NCBI GenBank assembly: GCA_963847735.1
Contig: CAWKAV010000016.1
Coordinates: forward strand, 620,001-684,000
Direction of reading: 5' to 3'
DNA from: CAWKAV01 sp963847735
GTDB lineage: Bacteria; Desulfobacterota; Desulfuromonadia; Desulfuromonadales; BM103
Length of the DNA: 64,000 nt
Shown here piece after piece: positions 26,052 to 35,262 of the stretch; the stretch's first letter is position 1, and each line of letters starts with the position of its first letter. Below the pieces are notes generated by a model. The model was not told the DNA's origin, did not search any database, and saw nothing but the letters and a program-made list of their open reading frames with translations. The position numbers were made by a program, and so were the translations under genes.

Positions 26052-26882
26052 ATGAACACATTTATTCTTGATCCTATCCTGCGTCATGCGCTTGAAGAGG
26101 ATATCGGCACCGGCGATGTCACCACTCTGGCGACTATCGATCCCGGAACCCATGCAAGTGCAGAGTTGGTAGCCAAGGAGGATTTTGTCTTGGCTGGCAT
26201 CGACGTTGCCCGGCGCGTTTTCCAGTTGCTTGCCGCAGAAACTGCTTTCGAGAAACTAATCACTGACGGTCAGACCGTCAAGCGTGGCGATGTGCTTGCC
26301 TGGATCAAGGGTGATGCAGCCGTCCTGTTGCAGGGTGAACGTGTGGCCTTGAATCTGTTGCAACGCATGAGTGGTGTTGCCACCCTGACAGCTGCATTTG
26401 TACGTGAAGTTGAAGGAACCCGGGCCGTGGTTGTTGACACCCGAAAAACAACTCCTGGACTGCGGGTACTGGAAAAATATTCCGTGCGCATGGGGGGTGG
26501 CAGGAATCACCGCATGGCTCTCTACGATGCTGTGTTGATCAAGGAGAACCATGTTGCTGCGGCCGGTGGGATTTCAGCGGCTGTCAGTCGTGCCAGGCAA
26601 CGCGTGCCACATACCCAGAAAATTGAAGTCGAGGTCCGTAACCAGAAGGAGGTTGCCGAAGCCCTTACTGCGGGTGCCGACATCCTGCTCCTCGACAATA
26701 TGTCTCTGGCTGAATTGGCCGCAGCGGTTGAACTGGTTGGTGCCCGGGCGATCACGGAAGCTTCCGGCGGCGTAAATCTGGAAAACGTTCGTGAAATTGC
26801 CGAAACCGGCGTTCGGCTGATTTCAGTCGGTGCATTGACACACTCCTGCCGTGCTGTCGATATCTCAATGTTGTTTACTTGA
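26052..26882 (+). CDS. nadC: Nicotinate-nucleotide pyrophosphorylase (carboxylating)
   Basis: Converts quinolinate and PRPP to nicotinate mononucleotide in NAD synthesis. 276 residues. The N-terminal EEDIGTGDVTT, the quinolinate and PRPP contacts in DTRKTTPGLRVLEKYSVRMG, RNHRMALYDAVLIKENH and the C-terminal DILLLDN and EASGGVNLENV blocks are all intact. No strong ribosome site precedes the ATG. birA and coaX follow in the same direction, making a cofactor cluster. Confidence 0.96.
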   Translation: MNTFILDPILRHALEEDIGTGDVTTLATIDPGTHASAELVAKEDFVLAGIDVARRVFQLLAAETAFEKLITDGQTVKRGDVLAWIKGDAAVLLQGERVALNLLQRMSGVATLTAAFVREVEGTRAVVVDTRKTTPGLRVLEKYSVRMGGGRNHRMALYDAVLIKENHVAAAGGISAAVSRARQRVPHTQKIEVEVRNQKEVAEALTAGADILLLDNMSLAELAAAVELVGARAITEASGGVNLENVREIAETGVRLISVGALTHSCRAVDISMLFT

Positions 26883-26941
26883 AAGCGGGAAACGTCCTTG
26901 ACCAGAGCGATAGCCTTTGGGGGAGTAGCAATCAATAACTG

Positions 26942-27925
26942 ATGAAGAAGTCGTCACCGCGCGAAACCATCTTGTTTCTTTTCCGCCAGACTCCCGACGG
27001 CTTTGTCTCCGGCGAACGGATGAGCGCGGAATTGGGAATTTCACGGACAGCAGTCTGGAAGCATATACGCAACCTGCGGCAGTCCGGTTACCTGATTGAT
27101 GCTCTCCCCTCGCGTGGTTATCAATTGCTGCAGTCTCCTGATGTCCTGTTGCCGGAAGCAATCCAGACCGGGCTGGATTTTCAACTGGTCGGTTCTCGTG
27201 TGTACTGTTTCGATGAGACCGATTCCACCAATCTGCAGGCCTGCCGCCTCGGCGATGAGGGTGAAGCCGATGGTCTGGTTGTGATTGCAGACCGTCAGAG
27301 TTCAGGTAAAGGCCGGATGGGACGCCGATGGGAATCCCCTGGTGGCGTAAACCTCTACGCTTCAATCCTGTTGCGCCCACCGATTTTGCCCTTTGAAGCA
27401 CCCAAACTGACCTTCCTTTCGGCAGTCGCGGTTTGTCGTGCCATCGGACGTTGTACAGGACTAAAACCTACGGTCAAGTGGCCCAATGACGTCCTTTTGA
27501 ACGGGGCAAAAGTTGCCGGTCTTCTCAATGAAATGAGTTCGGAAACCGACCAGGTGCATTATGTTGTCCTAGGGATAGGTGTTAACCTGAACATGCGCCA
27601 CGAACAGTTTCCGGATGATCTTCGCTACCCTGCAACATCCCTTTCCCTTGTTGCCGGACGACCGATATCGCGGCTTGATTTTACCCGAACTTTACTGCAG
27701 GAAATCGATGTCTTATACCGGCAGTTCCTAGTTTCAGGCATTTCAACGATCATTTCCGCCTGGACCGAATTTTGCGATTTGACCGGTAAAGCGGTGAAAG
27801 TGGATTGCAACTCTTCGCAGATTGAAGGGACCATGACGGGTCTTGCCGAAGATGGAGCATTGCTGGTTAGGACTGCGACTGGTAAGATAGAGAGCATTTA
27901 TGCTGGCGATGTCCGGCCAGCGTAA
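26942..27925 (+). CDS. birA: Biotin operon repressor / biotin-protein ligase
   Basis: Attaches biotin to carboxylase carrier proteins and represses biotin genes. 327 residues. An N-terminal winged helix (ELGISRTAVWKHIRNLRQSG) precedes the ligase domain with SSGKGRMGRRWESPGG (the biotinoyl-AMP loop), KWPNDVLLNGAKVAGLL and a C-terminal SH3-like domain. The HTH means it should act as a regulator as well as an enzyme. It lies between nadC and coaX. Confidence 0.96.
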   Translation: MKKSSPRETILFLFRQTPDGFVSGERMSAELGISRTAVWKHIRNLRQSGYLIDALPSRGYQLLQSPDVLLPEAIQTGLDFQLVGSRVYCFDETDSTNLQACRLGDEGEADGLVVIADRQSSGKGRMGRRWESPGGVNLYASILLRPPILPFEAPKLTFLSAVAVCRAIGRCTGLKPTVKWPNDVLLNGAKVAGLLNEMSSETDQVHYVVLGIGVNLNMRHEQFPDDLRYPATSLSLVAGRPISRLDFTRTLLQEIDVLYRQFLVSGISTIISAWTEFCDLTGKAVKVDCNSSQIEGTMTGLAEDGALLVRTATGKIESIYAGDVRPA

Positions 27926-27991
27926 AGGTCGGGACGCGGCACGAGGAACGAATGATGAAGCAGGCTGTATGTTCTTTTGATTTTGATTTTT

Positions 27992-28017
27992 CCGCGTACC
28001 GCACACCGCGTACCGCG
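27992..28017 (+). repeat. Short tandem-like GC repeat between birA and coaX
   Basis: CCGCGTACCGC occurs at 27992-28002 and 28007-28017 within a GC-rich stretch (27930-28020) that contrasts with the AT-rich sequence just before it. Similar CGCGTACC/CGGAACG strings are common as intergenic filler in relatives. No function seen. Confidence 0.5.
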
Positions 28018-28031
28018 TTTCGAGGTTTTTA

Positions 28032-28802
28032 ATGCTTCTCGTCATAGATGTCGGCAATACCAATACGGTTCTCGGTCTATATCGGGATAAAGAACTCGTG
28101 CGAAGTTGGCGCTTGACGACTGACAAAGCCCGTACTGCAGATGAGTGGGCGATGGTGATCCATGAACTGTTCGGTCTCAGTGAATTGCATTTCCCTGATA
28201 TTGACAATGTGATCATCTCCTGTGTCGTCCCTCCGTTGTTGAACACCCTTGAGATCCTCTGCGCAACCTACTTTAAGTTGCAACCACTGGTAGTTGGTCC
28301 GGGGATCAAAACCGGCATGTCGATCCAGTATGACAACCCCCGTGAGGTCGGTGCCGATCGTATCGTCAATGCCGTGGCCGCCTACGCTAAAAAACCGTCC
28401 TGCCTGATTGTCGTGGATTTTGGTACTGCAACAACCTTTGATTTCATCTCGGAACGTGGCGAATATCTGGGCGGAGCAATTGCCCCCGGTTTGAACATCT
28501 CTGCTGAAGCTCTTTTTGCACGGGCCAGTAAACTGCCAAGAGTTGAAATCTGCTGCCCACCGCAGGTTATTGCCAAGAACACTGTTAACAGTATGCAGGC
28601 CGGTCTGTTCTATGGTTACGTAGGCCTGGTTGATGGTATTGTGAGTCGCATGAAGCAGGAGTCGAGACAGAGTCCTTACGTGCTCGCTACCGGGGGGCTG
28701 GCGCCTCTGATTGCGCCTTACAGCCAAACCATTGATGAAGTTGATAATAGTCTCACCCTGGAAGGCTTAAGGATTATCTTTGAACGCAACCATGTTGCTT
28801 AG
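28032..28802 (+). CDS. coaX: Type III pantothenate kinase
   Basis: First step of coenzyme A synthesis, the ATP-dependent but feedback-insensitive class. 256 residues. DVGNTNTVLGLY (phosphate 1), the GADRIVNAVAAY block, VVDFGTATTFDFI (phosphate 2 and adenosine) and GGAIAPGL are all present. The start ATG at 28032 lacks a strong ribosome site. It lies downstream of birA across a short GC-repeat spacer; co-location of birA and coaX is frequent in bacteria. Confidence 0.96.
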   Translation: MLLVIDVGNTNTVLGLYRDKELVRSWRLTTDKARTADEWAMVIHELFGLSELHFPDIDNVIISCVVPPLLNTLEILCATYFKLQPLVVGPGIKTGMSIQYDNPREVGADRIVNAVAAYAKKPSCLIVVDFGTATTFDFISERGEYLGGAIAPGLNISAEALFARASKLPRVEICCPPQVIAKNTVNSMQAGLFYGYVGLVDGIVSRMKQESRQSPYVLATGGLAPLIAPYSQTIDEVDNSLTLEGLRIIFERNHVA

Positions 28803-28874
28803 TGGTCAATAATAAACAACCTTTGTGATCATCTGACTATCGGAAATCTATGCGGAACATTGAAAGGAGAGATC

Positions 28875-30956
28875 ATGGCAAAGTTCGAAACTGAAAAGTT
28901 ACGCAATCTTGGCATCATTGGACAGGGGGATGCAGGTAAAACCTCACTTGTCGAAGCAATCCTTTTTAACACTGGCATGACCGACCGCCTTGGCAAGGTC
29001 GACGACGGCTCATCCATCATGGACTTCGAGCCCGAAGAGACCAGGCGCAAGATCACAATATCCTCGAAACTGCATCATTGCGAATGGAAAGGGCATGATC
29101 TGCATATTGTTGACACGCCCGGATACACCAACTTCCTGCATGACACGCGAAGTTGCATGCGTGTTATTGGTGGCGCAGTTTTGCTGATTTCTGCCGTCGA
29201 CGGTGTTAAAGCGCAGACACAGACACTCTGGAAGTGGGCTCACGAGTTTGAAATTCCGCTGATCGCTTTTGTCAACAAGCTCGATCGCGAACGCTCCGAC
29301 TACCTCAAGGCCCTGGACGATATGGAAAAGAGCCTCGGTTGCCGTCCGGTGGCCGTTAATATGCCGATCGGTCAGGCTGAAGACTTCAAAGGGGTCATCA
29401 ACCTGATCACGATGAAGGCGCGGATTTTCAAGTTTGATGATAAAGGGACCTACGATGAGGTTGAAATCCCGGCGGAATACCAGGATGAGGCGCAGCGACT
29501 GCGTGTCATGCTGGTTGAGGCCTGCGCCGAGGCCGATGATGAGTTGATGGAGAAATACCTCGAAGCCGAGGAGTTGAGCGGCGAAGAAATCCTGCGCGGC
29601 CTGCGTGAAGGCGTTTTGACCGGAGTCTTTATCCCGGTCCTCTGCGGTAGCGCAACGGCCAACATCGGAATTCGTCAGCTGCTCGACTATATCGTCGTCA
29701 GCACCCCGTCGCCAATTGACAAGGGCACCCAGTACGGCACCAATCCGAAGACTGGCGGAGAGGAATCACGCGAACCGAATCCGGCGGCGCCGTTCTCGGC
29801 GATGGTCTTCAAGACCGTCAGCGATCCGTTTACGGGCAAGCTGAGCCTGTTCCGGGTTTACTCGGGAACGGTCAAGTCCGATAGTACGGTCTACAACTCG
29901 ACCAAGGAAACCAGCGAGCGCATAGGCCAGATACTGCTACCCGAAGGCAAGAAGCACAAACCGGTCAGCGAAGCCGTTGCCGGTGACATCGTTGCCGTGG
30001 CAAAACTGAAGGAGACCGAGACCGGTGACACTCTTTGCGATGCCGGAAAACCAATCGTATATGTGAGCCCCGCCAGCATGAAACCGGTGATCTCGTTTGC
30101 ACTCGAGCCGAAGATCAAGGGCGATGAAGAGAAGATTTTCAGCGGCTTGTCGCGGTTAACCGAAGAAGACCCGGCCCTGCAAATCCAGCGTGACGTGGAA
30201 ACCAAGGAGATGATCATCTCCGGCATGGGCCAGGTGCATGTCGAGGTTGCCGTTGAAAAACTCAAACGCAAGTTCGGTGCCGAGGTTATCCTTAAGGAAC
30301 CGAAGGTCCCCTATCGCGAGACAATCAAGAAATCGGTCGAACAAGCCTACCGGCACAAGAAACAGTCCGGGGGCAAGGGCCAGTTCGCTGATGTAACGAT
30401 CAAAATCAAGCCCCTGGAGCGGGGCGCCGGCTACGAGTTTGTCGACAAGGTCGTCGGCGGGGTGATCCCGCGGCAGTTCATTCCGGCGGTCGACAAGGGC
30501 ATCCAGGAATCAATACACAAGGGGATCCTTGCAGGGTTCCCGGTACAGGATTTCCAGATCACGCTGTTCGACGGTTCTCACCATTCGGTCGATTCCTCTG
30601 AGATGGCATTCAAGATTGCCGGTTCGATGGCATTCAAGAAAGCCCTTGAATCGGCCAACCCGGTTCTTCTCGAACCGATCATGGAGATGGAGATCACCGT
30701 GCCGGATGAATGTGTCGGTGACGTGATTGGTGATATGAACCAGCGTCGGGGCAAGGTTCTCGGTATGGACCCGCAGGGGTCCAATCAGGTTATCAAGTCC
30801 CAGGTGCCAATGTCGGAAGTGTTGAAGTATGCCCCTGAACTGCGCTCCATGACGTCAGACCGCGGACTCTTCACCATGGAGTTCACTCATTATGAAGAAG
30901 TTCCTTCTCATCTGATGGCGAAACTGCTGGAGCAGTTTAAAAAGAATGAAGAATAG
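28875..30956 (+). CDS. Elongation factor G-like GTPase (EF-G paralogue)
   Basis: Ribosomal translocase paralogue of 693 residues. The start at 28875 (MAKFETEKLRN) follows AAAGGAGAG; the first ATG at 28860 lacks one. P-loop GQGDAGKTSLVE, G3 DTPGYT, G4 FVNKLDRE, domain IV with the AYRHKKQSGGKGQFADV block and the C-terminal EF-G fold are present. The switch I motif is RRKITI where canonical EF-G has RGITI, the Gly being replaced by Lys, and the first 20 residues are shorter than in true EF-G. It is the second copy class (FusA2-like) widespread in Geobacter relatives. Whether it translocates, recycles or has another role is unknown. Confidence 0.93.
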   Translation: MAKFETEKLRNLGIIGQGDAGKTSLVEAILFNTGMTDRLGKVDDGSSIMDFEPEETRRKITISSKLHHCEWKGHDLHIVDTPGYTNFLHDTRSCMRVIGGAVLLISAVDGVKAQTQTLWKWAHEFEIPLIAFVNKLDRERSDYLKALDDMEKSLGCRPVAVNMPIGQAEDFKGVINLITMKARIFKFDDKGTYDEVEIPAEYQDEAQRLRVMLVEACAEADDELMEKYLEAEELSGEEILRGLREGVLTGVFIPVLCGSATANIGIRQLLDYIVVSTPSPIDKGTQYGTNPKTGGEESREPNPAAPFSAMVFKTVSDPFTGKLSLFRVYSGTVKSDSTVYNSTKETSERIGQILLPEGKKHKPVSEAVAGDIVAVAKLKETETGDTLCDAGKPIVYVSPASMKPVISFALEPKIKGDEEKIFSGLSRLTEEDPALQIQRDVETKEMIISGMGQVHVEVAVEKLKRKFGAEVILKEPKVPYRETIKKSVEQAYRHKKQSGGKGQFADVTIKIKPLERGAGYEFVDKVVGGVIPRQFIPAVDKGIQESIHKGILAGFPVQDFQITLFDGSHHSVDSSEMAFKIAGSMAFKKALESANPVLLEPIMEMEITVPDECVGDVIGDMNQRRGKVLGMDPQGSNQVIKSQVPMSEVLKYAPELRSMTSDRGLFTMEFTHYEEVPSHLMAKLLEQFKKNEE

Positions 30957-31015
30957 TGTCGGTAATGAGTCATGGCAACTTGTCGATGATTGCATAGAGA
31001 AGCAGGAGGACTAAT

Positions 31016-32116
31016 ATGTCTAACAAGGATCAGTTCACTTTTTCCGACGATGATGATTTCCCGGAAACTGATTTGAGCTCGGCTTTTTCTGAAGGCGAGC
31101 ATGCTGCTGAACTGCAGCCCCAGGAGAAACCTGAACCGAAAGGAAAGGGTGATGGTGGCGGCAGGATGCGGATTCTGTTGATGCTTCTGCTGCTGGTTGT
31201 TGCCGGTGCGGCAGGGGCTTATTATTTTATGGATCTGGGAGGCACGACACCCATGGTTCCTGCAGTGCCGGTTCTTGCCCAGAAAACCACAAAATCTGTT
31301 GCTTTGCCACCGCAGCCAGCCAATGCCCCCTCCGCTCCAGTTCAAACCGGGCCGGCTGAGAAACCCATCACTATAAGTGTGCCACCCCCCCCTGTAGAGC
31401 AACCAGCCGAGTCTGCCTCAGACAAGCAAGCCCCAGCCAAGGAGATTGCAGCCAGTCAGCCGGAGATTGCCAAGAAGCTGCAGTCAGTTCCCGAGGTCAA
31501 GCCGGCGGGGAATGTTGCTGATACAAAATCAACGACTGTGACTGTCGTTGTGCAGCCAGAGGTAAAAGTCGCTGCGACAGCTTCACAAAAGCCTGCCGTA
31601 CCGGCTCAGCCGGCATCTTCGCTCGCAGGATTACCAAAACCTGCGGAGATCACCAAGCCAGTTGGTGGTCCCTACGCACTGGACGCAGGCTCTTATCTGC
31701 TTGAATCAAATCGGGATATACTGGTGGAGAAAGCCAGGAAGCTCGGTTATGAAACGCTGGTCACTCCGATTGATGCAAAGCTGGATATGACGCGTCTGCG
31801 ACTGGGAACTTTCAGCAAGGACGAAGTGCAGGGTGTCCTCACTGTAGCCAGAACCATAGAGCCTGCCGCTTATAGTGCTCCGGCGGGTGACCGCTACGTT
31901 ATCTATGCTGGAACTTTTCTGCAACCCAGAAGTGTTGAGAAGTTGACTCAGCGCTTCGCTGCCGAGGGTTTTAAGGTCTATGCTGAACCGGTTCAAGTTG
32001 TCAGAACGTTGAGCCGGATACGTTTCGGCAGCTTTGTAACCAAAGAAGATGCCGAAGCCGCGGCCCTTGCTGCGACCGAGGCCGGCTTGCAGGCTACAGT
32101 TGTCAAGTTTGAATAA
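31016..32116 (+). CDS. Membrane-anchored tandem SPOR-domain protein
   Basis: 366 residues. A charged, acidic N-terminal cytoplasmic segment (1-44) is followed by one transmembrane helix (ILLMLLLLVVAGAAGAYYF, about 53-72) and a periplasmic Pro/Ala/Lys-rich linker of about 140 residues. Two SPOR-like repeats end the protein: YALDAGSYLLESNRDILVEK with LRLGTFSKDEVQ (about 220-280) and YVIYAGTFLQPRSVEKLTQR with IRFGSFVTKEDAE (about 297-366). SPOR domains bind denuded glycans at the septum, so a division or cell-wall role is likely. The gene follows the EF-G-like gene by 59 bases. Confidence 0.88.
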   Translation: MSNKDQFTFSDDDDFPETDLSSAFSEGEHAAELQPQEKPEPKGKGDGGGRMRILLMLLLLVVAGAAGAYYFMDLGGTTPMVPAVPVLAQKTTKSVALPPQPANAPSAPVQTGPAEKPITISVPPPPVEQPAESASDKQAPAKEIAASQPEIAKKLQSVPEVKPAGNVADTKSTTVTVVVQPEVKVAATASQKPAVPAQPASSLAGLPKPAEITKPVGGPYALDAGSYLLESNRDILVEKARKLGYETLVTPIDAKLDMTRLRLGTFSKDEVQGVLTVARTIEPAAYSAPAGDRYVIYAGTFLQPRSVEKLTQRFAAEGFKVYAEPVQVVRTLSRIRFGSFVTKEDAEAAALAATEAGLQATVVKFE

Positions 32117-32171
32117 TAACTATCCAGAGCCTTCGAATGGGAACTCAATATCGATGGAGTTAAATTGATTC

Positions 32172-33233
32172 ATGGCGCAAGTTGAATCAAGGACAGTGCA
32201 TTTAAAAGTCTCGCCTGAGATCGCATCTATTGTAAAAGTCGGGGCCCCTCGCGAAGTCCAGATGGAGGCAGCGCGGGGGGGGCTTCCCCTTTCCGGAAGA
32301 GATCTTTTGATGGTTCTCTTCTTCCTTTGCCGAAGTCAGGATGTCGAGATAAAGAAAGCTGCTGTAAAAACTTTACGCGAAATACCGGCGGCGGTTATTA
32401 CTCCCATTCTCAAAGACGATACTCTCCCTCCCCAATTGCTTGATCTGCTGGCAAAAGCCCGTTTGTCTGATGTTGAACTGATGGCAGCCGTCATCATGCA
32501 TTCCGCCACAGCTTTGAAAACACTCCTTTATCTTGCCGAAAAGGCATGTGCTGATGTACTGGAGCATCTGGCCTGCCTTCAGCCACTTCTTCAGCAGAAT
32601 CAGGAGCTTGTAGAGGCTGTTGTTGCCAACCCGGCTGCAACCATGACATTGAAGTTCCAGATGGGCTGGCAGAATCCGCAATCGTCTAGTCAGCCTGATT
32701 CCGATCAGGATCCATCCCGGCCGGACGATTTCGAAGATGAATGCGTCGATAAGAATGAAGGCAGGGAGCAGACAGAACACGAGTCACTGATGGAAGAGGC
32801 GGAACGGGAAGGCCTGTCTAAATATCAGATCGCACTCGAACTCAAGGTTGCTGAAAAGATCAAGATGGGACTGACCGGTGACAAGGAGTGGCGTTCCATT
32901 ATGATGAAGGAATCGAACAAGTTGATACAGGCTGCCGTTATGAAGAACCCAAGAATAACCGATGGAGAGGTTCTCATGGTGGCCAAGAACAAAACTTCCA
33001 GCGATGATTTGATCCGCATTATTCTGCTTAACAAAGATTGGCTAAAGAACTACGAAATAAAAAAAGCCCTGATAGTTCATCCAAAGACACCACCTCCAAA
33101 AGCCTTACGTTTCATCAGCTATCTGACGATGAAAGATGTCAAGGATTTGTCCAAAAGCCGTCAGGTTTCCAATATCGTCTTGTCAGCTGCTCGCAAAGAA
33201 TTTGAAATGCGCCTCAGGAAGACCGGAGGGTAG
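32172..33233 (+). CDS. Conserved hypothetical alpha-helical protein
   Basis: 353 residues, no signal peptide or membrane segment. The N-terminal half is helical with repeated Leu/Ala patterns (EIKKAAVKTLREIPA, VITPILKDDTLPPQLLDLLAK), like HEAT or leucine-variant repeats. An acidic linker (about 175-210, PDSDQDPSRPDDFEDE) separates it from a Lys/Met-rich half (AEKIKMGLTGDKEWRSIMMK, then KNYEIKKALIVHPKTPPPK). I do not recognise a family; similar proteins occur in Geobacter genomes downstream of SPOR genes by memory. A protein-interaction scaffold is a guess. It follows the SPOR gene by 55 bases. Confidence 0.75.
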   Translation: MAQVESRTVHLKVSPEIASIVKVGAPREVQMEAARGGLPLSGRDLLMVLFFLCRSQDVEIKKAAVKTLREIPAAVITPILKDDTLPPQLLDLLAKARLSDVELMAAVIMHSATALKTLLYLAEKACADVLEHLACLQPLLQQNQELVEAVVANPAATMTLKFQMGWQNPQSSSQPDSDQDPSRPDDFEDECVDKNEGREQTEHESLMEEAEREGLSKYQIALELKVAEKIKMGLTGDKEWRSIMMKESNKLIQAAVMKNPRITDGEVLMVAKNKTSSDDLIRIILLNKDWLKNYEIKKALIVHPKTPPPKALRFISYLTMKDVKDLSKSRQVSNIVLSAARKEFEMRLRKTGG

Positions 33234-33335
33234 GTTTTTTCGCAGCATGCTTAAGCGTATCCGGAAGACTAGAAACAGAATACAGGAGATAGAAGGGAAT
33301 CCCGGCACAGCTGGTTGTAGGGGTTGGACCTCTAA

Positions 33336-33806
33336 ATGAATGCAGTTATGAAACAAATCATCGCAGTCTGTATCAGCAAAGCAAAAGGCGAGCGCAAAAT
33401 TGATATTGGCCGGGGGAAATTGCAGAAGGGCTTTGGTCTGGTCGGTGATGCCCACGCTGGCGACTGGCATCGCCAGATCAGTCTCCTGGCCATTGAGAGT
33501 ATCGACAAGATGCGCGCGGCCGGACTTGACGTTGGCCCGGGCGATTTTGCCGAAAACCTGACGACTCAAGGACTTGATTTATATTCCCTGCCCATCGGCA
33601 CAAGGTTACAGGTTGGGAAAACCATCTTGCTGGAAATGACCCAGATCGGCAAGGTTTGTCATGATCGGTGCGCCATTTATCACCAGGCTGGCGACTGTGT
33701 TATGCCGAGGGAGGGTGTTTTTGCAATTGTTCTGGAAGGTGGATCGGTGAAGACTGGTGATGAAGTAAAAATTCTCGGGTTGATTGATGATCGGGTTGTC
33801 CAATGA
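33336..33806 (+). CDS. MOSC domain protein (molybdenum cofactor-associated)
   Basis: 156 residues, a stand-alone MOSC domain. Features are the N-terminal beta strand, GLVGDAHAGDWHRQISLLA, FAENLTTQGLDL and the Cys-bearing GKVCHDRCAIYHQAGDCVMP, where the MOSC family keeps a sulfur-carrying or metal-binding cysteine. It overlaps mogA by four bases (ATGA), so the products are translationally coupled. The role is likely in molybdopterin cofactor handling or sulfuration, inferred from family and neighbour. ATG at 33348 is an alternative start. Confidence 0.9.
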   Translation: MNAVMKQIIAVCISKAKGERKIDIGRGKLQKGFGLVGDAHAGDWHRQISLLAIESIDKMRAAGLDVGPGDFAENLTTQGLDLYSLPIGTRLQVGKTILLEMTQIGKVCHDRCAIYHQAGDCVMPREGVFAIVLEGGSVKTGDEVKILGLIDDRVVQ

Positions 33807-34306
33807 AAGAGCGCGGCAAATATTGTATCGGAGTCCTGACATTGTCAGACAAAGGTGCGCAAGGTCAGCGGGTTGATGAAAGTGGCCCGGTTGTCCAGGA
33901 GATGTTGTCGCCGGTCGGTCAGGTGACGCATGATGCAATCCTTCCAGACGATATCAGCTCAATTGTTGATATTCTGATCGAATGGTCTGATCAGGAGCGT
34001 CTTGATCTGATTGTGACGACAGGAGGTACTGGTCTGACTCCCCGTGACGTGACGCCTCAGGCAACCCTGCAGGTCATTGATTATGAAATTCCAGGGATGG
34101 CCGAAGTCATGCGCATGCAGAGCCTTAAGAAGACGCCGCATGCCATGCTGTCGCGCGCGATCGTTGGTGTCAGGCGTCAGACGATGATCATCAATCTGCC
34201 CGGTAGTCCCAAGGCGGCCCGGGAAAATCTGCAGGCTCTGCTGCTGTCATTACCGCATGCTCTGGCCAAGTTGGCTGGGGATTCTTCTGATTGCGGGGAG
34301 AAGTAA
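33803..34306 (+). CDS. mogA: Molybdopterin adenylyltransferase (MogA/MoaB family)
   Basis: Adenylates molybdopterin before Mo insertion. 167 residues. The MPT-binding TTGGTGLTPRDVTPQ, the following EIPGMAEVMR and the ending IINLPGSPKAARENL are exact family blocks. Length matches single-domain MogA. It is coupled to the MOSC gene by a four-base overlap. Other cofactor genes are not visible in this window. Confidence 0.94.
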   Translation: MKERGKYCIGVLTLSDKGAQGQRVDESGPVVQEMLSPVGQVTHDAILPDDISSIVDILIEWSDQERLDLIVTTGGTGLTPRDVTPQATLQVIDYEIPGMAEVMRMQSLKKTPHAMLSRAIVGVRRQTMIINLPGSPKAARENLQALLLSLPHALAKLAGDSSDCGEK

Positions 34307-34334
34307 CGTTCCACCTTTTACTTTTCATCGCTGC

Positions 34335-35108
34335 TCAATGAGCCAGATACCCGGCAACCCACGCGAGCAGAATACCCCCGCAGAGCGCTAGTGTCGCCGA
34401 CAGGCCGCGACTGCGGTGGGATTCAGGAATCAGGTCAGATGCTGCGATATATATGAAGGAGCCCCCTGCCGCTGCAAGCAGGTCGCCGAGCAGAGGTTTT
34501 TGCAGGTTGTTGACCAGGGCAAATGTCAGGATTGCCGCGCCCGGGGTCGCCAAAGCGACAAACGAGGTCAGCTGAATCGCCTTTTTACGCGCCCAGCCGT
34601 AATGCAGCAAGATGGCGATCATGGCAATCCCTTCCGGTACTTCGTGGGCGATGACACCCAGTGCTGCCAGTAGACCCAGATCCTGACTGACTTCAAAACC
34701 GGTGCCGATGATTACGCCGTCAATAAGTGAATGGAGTCCCATGCCGACAAAGGCTACCCAGCCCATAGGGTGAGGACGGAAACAGCAATCGTCATGACAG
34801 TCGGCAATGTCCAGGTTGATGTGGTGCTGTTCTTCATGACCGGCATGGATCAGAAGATGGTGCTCAAAGAAGTAGAACAGGATAAAGGCCAGGACGATAA
34901 AGAGAGGGGCTCTTGACGTCAGCTCCATTGATTCCGGCAGGATGTGGAAGAATCCGACGCCGAGCAGGACCCCGGCCGAGAATGAAACCAGAACCGCAGA
35001 ATAGCGACGACTCCAGTTCTCCCTAGCGAGGACCAGAAACATACCGGCAAAAGTTGCGGCTCCCGCAAAGCTTCCGGCAAAAAGAACCTGCCACCATTGT
35101 TCAGACAT
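34335..35108 (-). CDS. ZIP-family metal transporter
   Basis: Inner-membrane uptake of Zn2+ or Fe2+. 257 residues, about eight transmembrane helices. The metal-site helices HSLIDGVIIGTGFE (TM4) and HEVPEGIAMIAILL (TM5) carry the conserved His/Glu pairs. The loop between TM3 and TM4 is rich in His, Asp and Cys (HHLLIHAGHEEQHH, then DIADCHDDCC), longer and more metal-binding than the GufA type. It is convergent with mogA, ending 29 bases away. The ion is not determined. Confidence 0.93.
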   Translation of the reverse strand: MSEQWWQVLFAGSFAGAATFAGMFLVLARENWSRRYSAVLVSFSAGVLLGVGFFHILPESMELTSRAPLFIVLAFILFYFFEHHLLIHAGHEEQHHINLDIADCHDDCCFRPHPMGWVAFVGMGLHSLIDGVIIGTGFEVSQDLGLLAALGVIAHEVPEGIAMIAILLHYGWARKKAIQLTSFVALATPGAAILTFALVNNLQKPLLGDLLAAAGGSFIYIAASDLIPESHRSRGLSATLALCGGILLAWVAGYLAH

Positions 35109-35262
35109 TCAGCCACCTCAAAATATATAAAGACATCGAGAGTCAATCAGAAGGGCAGTATAGATTCGAAGTCTGCACAGGGCAAGCACCCAGAACATCC
35201 CCTTAATGATTTAAATTTTAAAGAGTCTCACTGATGACACACAAGAAATTCTGCAGATTGAG

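Noticed and set aside
35160..35200. GCACAGGGCAAG near 35170-35182 resembles part of a GEMM-I (c-di-GMP) riboswitch
   Set aside because: The second conserved half (GACGCAAAGCC) and the paired stems are missing.
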